This document shows positions 53,112 through 60,862 of a stretch of 64,000 nt of DNA, piece after piece (positions within the stretch are counted from its first letter, which is position 1; each line of letters opens with the position of its first letter). Origin of the DNA: Cyclobacteriaceae bacterium (GTDB lineage: Bacteria; Bacteroidota; Bacteroidia; Cytophagales; Cyclobacteriaceae); NCBI GenBank assembly GCA_019694875.1, contig JAIBBC010000001.1, positions 1,991,501 through 2,055,500 on the forward strand, written 5' to 3'. The notes below the pieces were generated by a model. The model searched no databases and was not told the DNA's origin. It saw nothing but the letters and a program-made list of their open reading frames with translations. The position numbers were made by a program, and so were the translations under genes.

Positions 53112-54085
53112 CTACCAGTTAAGTTCCCTGCCTAGAAGTTCTTTCAGTTCGCGGTTCGGCTCGCGGTAGAATTCATCCAAAATTTTTTTGTCATCGCTGG
53201 TAATCTTATTTGGATATTCACGCTGGTTTTTTGGTTCTATATTGAACGTACACGCAGGCCCGTCTACGTTCAAAAATTCCAATACCCGGTTGCAGGTTTC
53301 GTTTGGCTTGGTTACAAGATCGCGGAATGCCAGAATCAGAATTTGATCAGCATCAAAGTACCTGTAATACATTTTTATCTGATCGGCATAAAGCCCTTTG
53401 CGCAATATAAACGGACCTTCATCGCTTCCGCGTGAAATGAAATCGAGTTCCAGATCAACAACCTCCCGAAAAGACGGAAAGTCATCGCGCTTGTTGAACA
53501 TATACTGGTAAACCCGGTTTACGCCCCGCCCGGTGGTGACAGCTTTTTTTCGCGCAATCTGTTTGGATGAATAACTGCGATACATGTTCCATCCTGAATA
53601 GGCTCGCGCAGTATCATAATGAATTTCATGTTTGGATAGGTTTTGGCAATCTGCTGCGCCACCGGTTCGAGCTTCATGTACTTTGGCGTGGATTCAAAAA
53701 ATAGTGCGTCAGGCTTGGTAAGCGATGTGAAGTGTTTACGGTACCAGTCAAGATCCTTTCCTAAATGAATGTGCCGCGAGAAATAATTAAGCTCTTTAGG
53801 ATACGAACCCGCCAGCTTGGGATGCTGATCGAGATAATAATGTAAAGATGTTGTTCCTGCTTTTTGAGCCCCGATGATCATAAAAGAAGGATCATGACCG
53901 GGGAGTAGTTTTGACGATATGGATTTGAAAACCCTCCTGATGTAGCCCACGAATCTGTATTTTGCCTTAACATAAGCCCGTCTGCCGTGCCCGGAGTCGT
54001 GTTTTCGGTGAAGTGCCTCAAAAAACTTCTTTTCAGTTGTAACAATCGGGCAAGCGGGACGTCTGCTTTTTGGAATTGAATACAT
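53112..54085 (-). pseudogene. Sulfotransferase gene broken by a frameshift
   Basis: Two overlapping frames make up one sulfotransferase-domain protein. The upstream frame (to 53519) has the PAPS-binding IIGAQKAGTTSLHYYL, PKELNYFSRH and MKFIMILREPIQ, then loses the family pattern. The family sequence resumes in another frame as RAYSGWNMYRSYS and runs to 53112 (MFNKRDDFPSFREVVD, LGRELNW). The 12-nt stretch at 53595-53606 reads EPI in one frame and RAYS in the other, as if a 13-nt tandem repeat had collapsed to one copy. The start codon at 54085 overlaps the divergent sigma-factor ATG. In unbroken form it would transfer sulfate from PAPS to a sugar or lipid. Confidence 0.85.
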
Positions 54086-54596
54086 GAACCTCGAGGCTTT
54101 TCAAAACCGTGTTTTACCTGCTAAAAACAAGCTTTTTCGGTTTGCTCTGCGGATGCTGGGCAATGACGATGATGCGAAGGATGTGGTGCAGGAAGTTTTG
54201 ATCAGGGTTTGGAATGGCCGGGAGCAGATGCATACCATTGAAAACATGGAGGCATGGTGCATGCGGATCACTAAAAACCTGTCGCTCGATAAGCTCCGGG
54301 CTAATCAGCGAAAGGCGACCGAATCGCTCGAGAAAAGCTTTCATGTGCTGGGCGCAGATAAAACACCTGATGTTAAAACCGAACTGGGTGAAAGTATGCA
54401 ACACGTAAGTCAATTGATCGCTGCACTGCCTGAAAAACAGCGGCAGGTAATTCACCTTCGCGATGTCGAGGGGTACAGTTATAACGAGATATGCGAGATT
54501 ATGGAAATCGACATGAATCAGGTAAAAGTGAACCTGTTTCGTGCACGCAACTCGGTGAAGGAAAAATTATTGAAGATGAACGCGTATGGACTATAA
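54084..54596 (+). CDS. ECF-type RNA polymerase sigma factor
   Basis: Extracytoplasmic-function sigma factor of 170 residues. Region 2 contains LFRFALRMLGNDDDAKDVVQ and VWNGREQ; region 4 shows ALPEKQRQVIHLRDVEGYSY followed by the helix-turn-helix NEICEIMEIDMNQVKVNLFR. There is no signal peptide. Its stop overlaps the start of the putative anti-sigma gene by 11 bases, a typical translation-coupled pair. It probably controls its own operon, including the two DUF4252 genes. Confidence 0.95.
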   Translation: MNLEAFQNRVLPAKNKLFRFALRMLGNDDDAKDVVQEVLIRVWNGREQMHTIENMEAWCMRITKNLSLDKLRANQRKATESLEKSFHVLGADKTPDVKTELGESMQHVSQLIAALPEKQRQVIHLRDVEGYSYNEICEIMEIDMNQVKVNLFRARNSVKEKLLKMNAYGL

Positions 54597-55068
54597 CCAA
54601 CTAGAAGCGCTGATCAAAAAATACTGGCATTGCGAAACATCCCTGGAAGAGGAAGAGCGTTTGCGCGAATGGTTCCGCACGCACGAAGTGCCGGAACGTT
54701 TTAAAGACACCGCCAAGCTGTTCAGTTATTTTGATGAGCAGAAGCAGAAAGCAACAGGAGCACAATTCGAAAAAGAGGTTATCAAAAAGATGACTGCACC
54801 GAAAGGAAAAGTGGTAGGCCTGTGGCAAACAACACTCAAGATCGCAGCGGGGATAGCGGTAGTGGCAGCGGCAATTTTCTTCGTGCGGCAGGAAATTCAG
54901 GACAAGCCTGACATGGCGACCATTGAAGATCCGCAAAAAGCGCTGGAAGAAACCAAAAAGGCCCTGATGATGATCTCGAAAGGATTCAGTACAGCTGAAG
55001 AGCAGGCAAAGAAAATCAATGTCCTGAACGAAGCTGAAGATAAAGTGAAGGAAAAAAAGAATTTATAA
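54586..55068 (+). CDS. Putative anti-sigma factor, single-pass membrane protein
   Basis: A 160-residue protein with a cytoplasmic N-terminal region (MDYNQLEALIKKYWHCETSL, then EERLREWF) like that of Bacteroidota anti-sigma proteins, one membrane helix (about 84-101, LKIAAGIAVVAAAIFFV) and a short, charged periplasmic tail. Position and overlap with the sigma-factor gene support its role; a FecR domain is absent, so it belongs to a small-tail type. Signals would reach it from the envelope. Confidence 0.83.
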   Translation: MDYNQLEALIKKYWHCETSLEEEERLREWFRTHEVPERFKDTAKLFSYFDEQKQKATGAQFEKEVIKKMTAPKGKVVGLWQTTLKIAAGIAVVAAAIFFVRQEIQDKPDMATIEDPQKALEETKKALMMISKGFSTAEEQAKKINVLNEAEDKVKEKKNL

Positions 55069-55091
55069 AACAGATTTGAAATAACAACCGT

Positions 55092-55622
55092 ATGAAAAAG
55101 ATAATTGTAGTATTGGCATTGATCACCGCAGCAACAGGAGCGTTTGCACAGGGCGAAGCGGTTACGAAGTTTTTCGACAAGTATGCGACAGACGAGTCGT
55201 TCACAACGCAGGCGACCATTTCCAGCAAAATGTTCAACCTGTTCACCAACATGGAAGCGACCACACCGGAGGATAAAGAAGTTATTGATGCAATTTCGAA
55301 ACTGAAAGGTCTTCGCATCCTCGGAAAAGACAAAGCCAACGGAGCCCGTACGTATTACACAGAGGCGCTTGGCGTGGTGACAAAGAATAAGTATGACGAA
55401 CTCATGTCGGTTCGCGATAAAGACAAAGACATGAAGTTTTACATCAAGGAAACAGCACCTGGAAAAATCGGTGAGTTTGTGATGCTGATCGGAAGCAATT
55501 CAGAATTCATGATCATCAGCCTCTTTGGTGAAATTGACCTGAAACAAATTTCCAAGATTGGGCGTAAAATGAACGTAGGCGGCCTCGACAAGCTTGAGAA
55601 AATGGGTGAGCAGAAGAACTAA
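55092..55622 (+). CDS. Secreted DUF4252 protein 1
   Basis: A 176-residue exported protein, signal peptide MKKIIVVLALITAATGAFA, then the DUF4252 domain (FFDKYATDESFTTQATISSK, YDELMSVRDKDKDMKFYIKE, the hydrophobic FVMLIGSNSEFMIISLFGEI strands and LKQISKIGRKMNV). The family is restricted to Bacteroidota and mostly follows ECF sigma operons; its function is unknown. It follows the anti-sigma gene by 23 bases. Confidence 0.92.
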   Translation: MKKIIVVLALITAATGAFAQGEAVTKFFDKYATDESFTTQATISSKMFNLFTNMEATTPEDKEVIDAISKLKGLRILGKDKANGARTYYTEALGVVTKNKYDELMSVRDKDKDMKFYIKETAPGKIGEFVMLIGSNSEFMIISLFGEIDLKQISKIGRKMNVGGLDKLEKMGEQKN

Positions 55623-55642
55623 TTCGATCTCACCCGTATATT

Positions 55643-55679
55643 AACCTCATGCTTCGGGAAAACCGGTGCATGAGGTTTT
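55643..55679 (+). terminator. Hairpin between the two DUF4252 genes
   Basis: AACCTCATGC (55643-55652) pairs with GCATGAGGTT (55668-55677), with a possible inner CGG/CCG stem, followed by TTTTACTTTTT. It looks like a terminator or attenuator that would lower expression of the second gene. Confidence 0.75.
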
Positions 55680-55699
55680 ACTTTTTAAATCCCTCCTTT

Positions 55700-56206
55700 A
55701 TGAAAAATATTCCGGCCTTTGCTTTTTTACTGCTGTCTTTCTGTGCATTTGCTCAAACGGAAACGACCAATGAACTTGACCGAAAGTATTCATCGCATAC
55801 GTTTTTTCTGTACAACAATACCCTGCGCATGATTAATCAGCAGGGTGACAAAGCCTTTGATGAACTTATCAAGGACATTGAAAAGCTGAAGATTGTTTGG
55901 GTAAGCAAGAAGGAGAAGAACTTTGGGCAAGATCAGTATAGGAAATTGGTCGCCTCGTACAAAGCCGAAGACTTTGAAGAGATAATGACCACACGCTACC
56001 AGGGAAAAAATCTCAATGCCTACATCAAAGAGAAAAATGGAGATACAAAAGGTGTGGTGATTACTGCGGATGATGGCGAAAATGTTTTGGTGATGGATAT
56101 TGTTGGAAAAGTTGCGCTGAATAAGATAACCAGTCTTTTCTCAGCCGTAGACAGCAGTTCTGACATCGGCCAGAAAATCAAAGGTCTGATGAATAAAGAG
56201 AACTAA
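55700..56206 (+). CDS. Secreted DUF4252 protein 2
   Basis: Paralogue of the preceding gene, 168 residues from the ATG at 55700 with a signal peptide (MKNIPAFAFLLLSFCAFAQ). The same pattern is seen: VSKKEKNFGQDQYRKLV, YKAEDFEEIMTTRYQGKNLN, then VLVMDIVGKVALNKITSL. The frame is open back to 55649, within the hairpin, so the later start is preferred. Identity to its neighbour is limited, indicating old duplication. Confidence 0.9.
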   Translation: MKNIPAFAFLLLSFCAFAQTETTNELDRKYSSHTFFLYNNTLRMINQQGDKAFDELIKDIEKLKIVWVSKKEKNFGQDQYRKLVASYKAEDFEEIMTTRYQGKNLNAYIKEKNGDTKGVVITADDGENVLVMDIVGKVALNKITSLFSAVDSSSDIGQKIKGLMNKEN

Positions 56207-56259
56207 GCTGTAATTTCACGAAGACAAGCCCGACTCATTATTCATAACTCACGTTGCCT

Positions 56260-57159
56260 GTGCAAACTGTACTTTCTGTTAACGGACTCACCAAAGATTT
56301 TGGTAAGATCCGCGCTGTAAACAATCTCGCGCTCGAAGTAAAAGCCGGGCAGGTATTCGGAATGCTTGGTCCTAACGGAAGTGGTAAAACCACAACGCTG
56401 GGTATGCTGATGGGCGTTGTAAATCCTTCGGCTGGCAGCTTCACCTGGTTCGGAGAAACGCCAACGCATCACGTTCGAAAGAAGATCGGTGCCGTACTCG
56501 AACATCCGATTTTTTATCCCTACCTGACCGGACAACAAAACCTGGAGTTAAATGCAATGATCAAGCAATGCCCGGTGGAAAACATTCCGAAGGTGCTTGA
56601 GCTGGTTGAACTCACTGCCCGCAAGGACCATAAATACAAAACGTATTCGCTGGGCATGAAGCAACGCCTGGCAATTGCTTCGGCATTGTTGAATGATCCA
56701 ACCGTTCTGATTCTGGACGAGCCTACCAACGGACTTGACCCCATGGGAATTGCCGAAATTCGTGACATCATCAAGAAAATTGCTGCCAATGGAAAAACAA
56801 TCATCCTGGCCAGTCACCTGCTCGATGAAGTACAAAAAGTATGTACGCACTTTGCGATCCTGCAACGCGGAAACCTGATCCACACGGGTCCGGTTGATGA
56901 AGTAGGTCGCGGCACGGAAACCGTTGAGGTAAATGCCGAGGTTGACAACCTGAACGAAATCCTGATGGAGTTTTCAGGTACGTCTACGATTACAAAAGAA
57001 AGCGGCTTCTATCGCGTAGCCATGCGTGACGGATTCCGCAGTAAAGACCTGAATCGGTTTTTGTTTGACCGAAATGTGGTAGCTACCCATCTTGTGACGA
57101 AGAAGAAAAGTCTCGAGCAACAGTTTCTTGATATCCTTTCCAGTAACCCGCAAAAATAA
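56260..57159 (+). CDS. ABC transporter ATP-binding protein
   Basis: ATPase of the DrrA/BcrA/GldA group, about 300 residues. Walker A GPNGSGKTTT (about 37-46), signature YSLGMKQRLAIA, Walker B VLILDEPTNGLDP and switch ASHLLDE are intact, followed by a C-terminal accessory domain (ETVEVNAEVDNLNEI). The start is a GTG at 56260 or a TTG two codons before; no ATG is available upstream. Its partner is the permease gene six bases downstream. The substrate is unknown. Confidence 0.94.
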   Translation: MQTVLSVNGLTKDFGKIRAVNNLALEVKAGQVFGMLGPNGSGKTTTLGMLMGVVNPSAGSFTWFGETPTHHVRKKIGAVLEHPIFYPYLTGQQNLELNAMIKQCPVENIPKVLELVELTARKDHKYKTYSLGMKQRLAIASALLNDPTVLILDEPTNGLDPMGIAEIRDIIKKIAANGKTIILASHLLDEVQKVCTHFAILQRGNLIHTGPVDEVGRGTETVEVNAEVDNLNEILMEFSGTSTITKESGFYRVAMRDGFRSKDLNRFLFDRNVVATHLVTKKKSLEQQFLDILSSNPQK

Positions 57160-57165
57160 TCCGAC

Positions 57166-57969
57166 ATGCTGCACCTGCTGAAAATAGAACTTAAGAAAAT
57201 GAAAGACTACCGGACGTTCTGGGTAGTATGCGGATTATACTTTATCACCATCGGTTTCTCGACCGCCAGCGGAATGGAGTTCCTGAAATGGCTGGCCTCC
57301 ATATTCGAAGGGTTTGGGGAAAATCTGGATATCAACCGGATTCCATTGTATCATTTTCCAGACGTATGGCTGAACCTTGTGTGGTGGAGCGGCTTGTTTA
57401 AAGTATTGCTCGGTATTATGGTGGTTATTTCGATTACGAATGAGTTTTCATACCGTACCGTGCGACAAAATATTATTGACGGCCTCAGCCGCTGGGAATT
57501 TATCGGTTCTAAAATGCTGCTGAACGTACTGTTGAGCCTCATGAGTGTGGCGCTTATATTTCTCATAGCCCTCATCACCGGATTTATTTACACCCCCGAA
57601 ATCCAGTGGAAGTATGTGTTTACTGACATGGAATTTTATCCCGCATACTTCCTCGAAATTTTTGAATATCTCTCATTCGCGCTTTTGCTCGGCATTCTTA
57701 TCAGGCGGTCGGGGTTGACAATCATCCTGTTGTTGCTCTCAAGCATGCTTGAGTGGATCGTTAAACTGAATGTGGACGACTTCTTCCCTGACGCAATACC
57801 GTTCTTTCCTCTGGAGTCGATCACCAATCTTGTTCCGTTGCCGTTCTACCGGTATGCGTTTATGGAAATCCAGGATTACGTGAAGATCAGCTCCGTACTG
57901 ATCGCTGTTAGCTGGACGGTAATCTTTAATTACCTGGCGTACCTGCGCTTGAAAAAAGCAGACATTTAA
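57166..57969 (+). CDS. ABC-2 type transporter permease
   Basis: A 267-residue membrane protein with six hydrophobic helices (among them FWVVCGLYFITIGFSTASGM, VLLGIMVVISITNEFS, LLSLMSVALIFLIALITGF). The YRTVRQNIIDGLSRWEF stretch after the second helix is characteristic of ABC-2 permeases working with DrrA-like ATPases. Together with the gene before it forms a complete two-component exporter. The stop overlaps the convergent gene at 57966 by four bases. Confidence 0.92.
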   Translation: MLHLLKIELKKMKDYRTFWVVCGLYFITIGFSTASGMEFLKWLASIFEGFGENLDINRIPLYHFPDVWLNLVWWSGLFKVLLGIMVVISITNEFSYRTVRQNIIDGLSRWEFIGSKMLLNVLLSLMSVALIFLIALITGFIYTPEIQWKYVFTDMEFYPAYFLEIFEYLSFALLLGILIRRSGLTIILLLLSSMLEWIVKLNVDDFFPDAIPFFPLESITNLVPLPFYRYAFMEIQDYVKISSVLIAVSWTVIFNYLAYLRLKKADI

Positions 57970-58379
57970 TCGAACGCCAGTAGTTCGGGTTCTAGGTAGC
58001 TCGCTTTCGCTGATACGGACTTAAAAATATCCGTCCGGTAATGTGCGTTCATCAGGTCTTTGAAATTTGTTTTCAGACGGCTGTTCTCCGAAATGAAGTT
58101 CATAAAATCATTTGCAGCTGATCTCATCCTGAAATGATTCACCGCATGGATTGCGGCAATCGTAACCGTTTCATTATACTTATCGGCAGCACCCACAGTT
58201 TTTGTGTAGTTGCGCAGTTGGTGCGTAATGTTTTCAATGGCTGTTTCCAGGCCGTAGCGATTCAGGTGAATCCAGGCAAGGCGCAGATGTGCTTCGTGCG
58301 AGAAAACAGCAGGATTGAGTTCGGCTGAAGCAAACTGGCGCTCAAATTCAGCGTCAGAAAGGGTGTAATGCTGTTCCAT
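57966..58379 (-). CDS. Conserved hypothetical protein, mostly helical
   Basis: A 137-residue cytoplasmic protein with no signal peptide or membrane helix. FSHEAHLRLAWIHLNRYG, then NETVTIAAIHAVNHFRM and the serine-rich FMNFISENSRLKTNFKDLM, look like a conserved all-helical domain seen in several phyla, with histidines that could bind metal. No function is known to me. It overlaps the convergent permease stop. Confidence 0.75.
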   Translation of the reverse strand: MEQHYTLSDAEFERQFASAELNPAVFSHEAHLRLAWIHLNRYGLETAIENITHQLRNYTKTVGAADKYNETVTIAAIHAVNHFRMRSAANDFMNFISENSRLKTNFKDLMNAHYRTDIFKSVSAKASYLEPELLAFD

Positions 58380-58444
58380 AGTTACAGGATGAAGGCAGTT
58401 TTACGAACCGGCAACGCGTTGGGTTTCGAGGTTAGGAAGAAATA

Positions 58445-58633
58445 TTAGTCACCTTCAAGATCCGGTTCGTCATCTTCACGTTTGCGGTCAACCTGTTCCG
58501 TGGAGATACCTTTGTTCTGGTACCGTTCGCGCGTGATCGGCAGAAAATGACCGGTAACTCCTACGGCAAATGCGGCAACAACCAATATAAGTATAAAGCC
58601 TGCTTTCCTGAGCAGGCGGGCTAAAGTTTTCAT
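58445..58633 (-). CDS. Small single-pass membrane protein
   Basis: A 62-residue protein with a basic start (KTLARLLRKAG), one helix (FILILVVAAFAVGVTGHFL) and a highly charged tail (DRKREDDEPDLEGD). Its composition suggests an inner-membrane small protein. Function unknown. Confidence 0.6.
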   Translation of the reverse strand: MKTLARLLRKAGFILILVVAAFAVGVTGHFLPITRERYQNKGISTEQVDRKREDDEPDLEGD

Positions 58634-58714
58634 AAACGAGATTTCACTGCAGGGCAGTGTGATAAAATGGTAATTGAAACGAAATGATACCGCGGAATGC
58701 GGTGCGGGACTATG

Positions 58715-59101
58715 TTAAGCCCTTAAGAATGAATGAGTGGCAATGTCCCGTGCCCGGAACCGAAAACGAATTTGTTCGACAAAAGTGATTGCGCAATCCG
58801 ATGCTCTTGAGGAATGTTGGAAAGCACTAACAAACCGGCTTTTTAACAGAACTTCTGACAACTGTACATGCTGTTGTGCCAGTAAAGCAAAAAAGTTTTC
58901 AGAGATTAACTCTGTATAAAGCCTGTTAAGCGAAGGCTGTGTTTTTGAAATGCTTAACCGGTTAACATTTTCGGTTAAGGTTTGTCTTTGTGCAAGGGAG
59001 GTGCTAACCGATCCTGAGAACCCGATTATACTCAGCAGAATCGTCAGGCTTAAAAGCCATGATGATAAATTCCTTCGACTGACAAGTTTATCGGAGAGCA
59101 T
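58715..59101 (-). CDS. Hypothetical secreted or anchored protein
   Basis: A 128-residue frame with a signal-like helix (LSSWLLSLTILLSIIGFSG) ending near SLAQ, then a serine- and glutamine-rich region with hydrophobic clusters (LYTELISENFFALLAQQHVQ). No domain is recognised and the C-terminal part is basic. The minus strand reads TATCTTTG four bases before the ATG, which would make a leaderless message if used. Reality of the gene is not certain. Confidence 0.45.
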   Translation of the reverse strand: MLSDKLVSRRNLSSWLLSLTILLSIIGFSGSVSTSLAQRQTLTENVNRLSISKTQPSLNRLYTELISENFFALLAQQHVQLSEVLLKSRFVSAFQHSSRASDCAITFVEQIRFRFRARDIATHSFLRA

Positions 59102-59136
59102 GGGTCAAAGATAGCAGTTCATTTGTAGTTTAATAA

Positions 59137-59460
59137 TCAGGAGTTTTGTTCACCGCCTTTCGGGCCGTAGAAAATCACCCAGGTGGCAAAGTCGTCCGTA
59201 AAATTCTCGAAACGATGTTCCGCCCCCGCGGGAACAAACAGAAAATCGCCCGGTTTAAAATTCCACCGCCTTCCTGCATGAAAGAAAACCCCGGTGCCCG
59301 AAACTACAACATAAACCTCATCGCGTTCGTGTGGCTTTTGATGATCAATTTTATCGGGCTTGTAAAACTCAACGGTTAGTGTTCCGTGTTTAAATAGTTC
59401 AGTGAACACAGCGTTGCTGGCTGCCAGTGCGGCAGATGCTTGTTGAACAGAGATTTCCAT
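59137..59460 (-). CDS. Cupin-domain protein
   Basis: A single small cupin of 107 residues: HERDEVYVVVSGTGVFFHAG contains the first metal-binding motif (H and E) and FKPGDFLFVPAGAEHRFEN the second, with its histidine. Small cupins bind a metal and act as isomerases, dioxygenases or sensors; this one cannot be assigned. The ATG at 59460 is preferred to the one six codons upstream. Confidence 0.88.
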   Translation of the reverse strand: MEISVQQASAALAASNAVFTELFKHGTLTVEFYKPDKIDHQKPHERDEVYVVVSGTGVFFHAGRRWNFKPGDFLFVPAGAEHRFENFTDDFATWVIFYGPKGGEQNS

Positions 59461-59541
59461 GTTGAAAATGTAATTCAATTTCTGTTTGCAGAAAAGGTCA
59501 AAAAGCAGATGAAAATGGACTTTTCACCTGCCTGCCGGTTG

Positions 59542-60192
59542 TTACGATTGCTGACGGAGATTAAACGTGTAGCCTACACTAACGTTGATAAAAAATGGCG
59601 TGTTCGAAACACCAATATTGTTGGCTTTGTGGGTTTCGGTTTGCTGCGTACGCTCATTGAAATAGGTGTACTTGTTGTTTTTTAACGAGCTGCCTACATT
59701 AGGCCACCATCTTACATTCGGAACGATGGTTAATCCACGCAACGCATTTTGTTTATTTTCGAATGGAGTCCAGCGATAATAGGCACCGAGGCCGAGCGTA
59801 TAGGTTGTATACTTCTTGATGCGTCCGTCTGCCTGTTTAAATGCGTCATCGTAATACATTTCCCATACGTGCATTTTAGGCTCCACGCGAACGTTGAATT
59901 TCTCGGTGAACCGGTATCCGAGACCGAAACCCACAGAATGTGTGATGTTAAAAGCCAGGTGCTGATCTTGTGCTTCTTTCGTAACAAGGTTATCGGTGAA
60001 CTCAAGGCCAAAGCCGTGTGAGTAATCGAACACGAATTTTTTGGTCCAATAGTCCACTTCAAAATTGAAACCTTTTGTTACCAGCGGTTGATTGAGTCCG
60101 AACACGAGGCTTACTTCAGGCTTTTTCGATTCCTGGGCATTAACCATCAAAGAAGCAGTCAATGCGAACAAGGGGAGGAGAATTTTTTTCAT
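59542..60192 (-). CDS. Outer-membrane beta-barrel protein
   Basis: From the ATG at 60192 the product has 216 residues with a signal peptide (MKKILLPLFALTASLMVNAQ). The mature part alternates hydrophobic and polar residues in about eight strands (SLVFGLNQPLVTKGFNFEVD, VGFGLGYRFTEKFNVRVEPK, TYTLGLGAYYRWTPFEN) and ends with NVSVGYTFNL, a typical barrel C-terminus. It resembles small porin-like proteins of this phylum. The frame extends upstream into the Crp-like gene, but that stretch is low-complexity and unlikely to be translated. Confidence 0.85.
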   Translation of the reverse strand: MKKILLPLFALTASLMVNAQESKKPEVSLVFGLNQPLVTKGFNFEVDYWTKKFVFDYSHGFGLEFTDNLVTKEAQDQHLAFNITHSVGFGLGYRFTEKFNVRVEPKMHVWEMYYDDAFKQADGRIKKYTTYTLGLGAYYRWTPFENKQNALRGLTIVPNVRWWPNVGSSLKNNKYTYFNERTQQTETHKANNIGVSNTPFFINVSVGYTFNLRQQS

Positions 60193-60254
60193 AACGTTTT
60201 GTCTTTTTTGAATGCATGAACGGACAAAACGTGGCCCCTGACGAGGACATTTGT

Positions 60255-60812
60255 CTATTTCCGCTGGGCACGGATGCGGCTCAGGTGGCGCGGATGCACA
60301 CCAAGCATGGATGCAAGATATTTGTCGGGCACTTCCTGAATGAACCGCGGCTGGTGCTCCTGCATCCATTGGTATCGCTCTTCGGCTGATTTTGCAATCA
60401 GGTTAAACACCCGTTCTTCCATGCCGATGTAGTTTGCTTCTATAATACGGGTATAAAACTGCCTGATATACTCGTGTTCCGCGTAAAGCTTCTGCCAGGT
60501 CGCCCGGGGCATGATCGCAATCTCTGTCGCTTCCATGGCCTGGATATTTTCTTTGGCAGGGAGTTGCGATACGAAACTCGAAAGCGAAGTGACAAATTCA
60601 TTTGTAAGCGCAATCCAACGTGTTACTTCGCCATCTTTCGTATTATAGAAGTGACGGCATTTACCTTTTGTAACGATCCCGATTTCGTTGCAGACTTTTC
60701 CTTCCCTGATAAAGAATTTTCCGGAGGCTAATTTCTTGTGGTCAACAAAAGCGCTTGCGAGCATTTGCGCCTGCTGTTCCGTAAGGCCAAGCTTAGTGAA
60801 TTCGGTTAACAT
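60255..60812 (-). CDS. Crp/Fnr-family regulator
   Basis: A 185-residue protein with an N-terminal cyclic-nucleotide-binding barrel (KFFIREGKVCNEIGIVTKGK, with the second half-barrel around VSQLPAKENIQAMEATEIAI) and a C-terminal winged helix (YLASMLGVHPRHLSRIRAQ). The Arg and Glu that contact cAMP in CRP are not seen at the expected places, so another ligand or none is likely. It lies 62 nt upstream of the barrel gene in the same direction and could control it. Confidence 0.9.
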   Translation of the reverse strand: MLTEFTKLGLTEQQAQMLASAFVDHKKLASGKFFIREGKVCNEIGIVTKGKCRHFYNTKDGEVTRWIALTNEFVTSLSSFVSQLPAKENIQAMEATEIAIMPRATWQKLYAEHEYIRQFYTRIIEANYIGMEERVFNLIAKSAEERYQWMQEHQPRFIQEVPDKYLASMLGVHPRHLSRIRAQRK

Positions 60813-60862
60813 TGAATCATCCCTTTTTTCGTGATCAGCTTTAATCCTGACAACAAACGTAT

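Noticed and set aside
58684-58704. ACCGC/GCGGT hairpin between two small minus-strand genes
   Set aside because: Only five base pairs and no T-run; not distinguishable from chance.
59542-60369. Longer N-terminus of the barrel protein reaching into the Crp-like gene
   Set aside because: The ATG at 60192 is followed by a good signal peptide; the extra 59 residues are an out-of-frame reading of the Crp-like gene.
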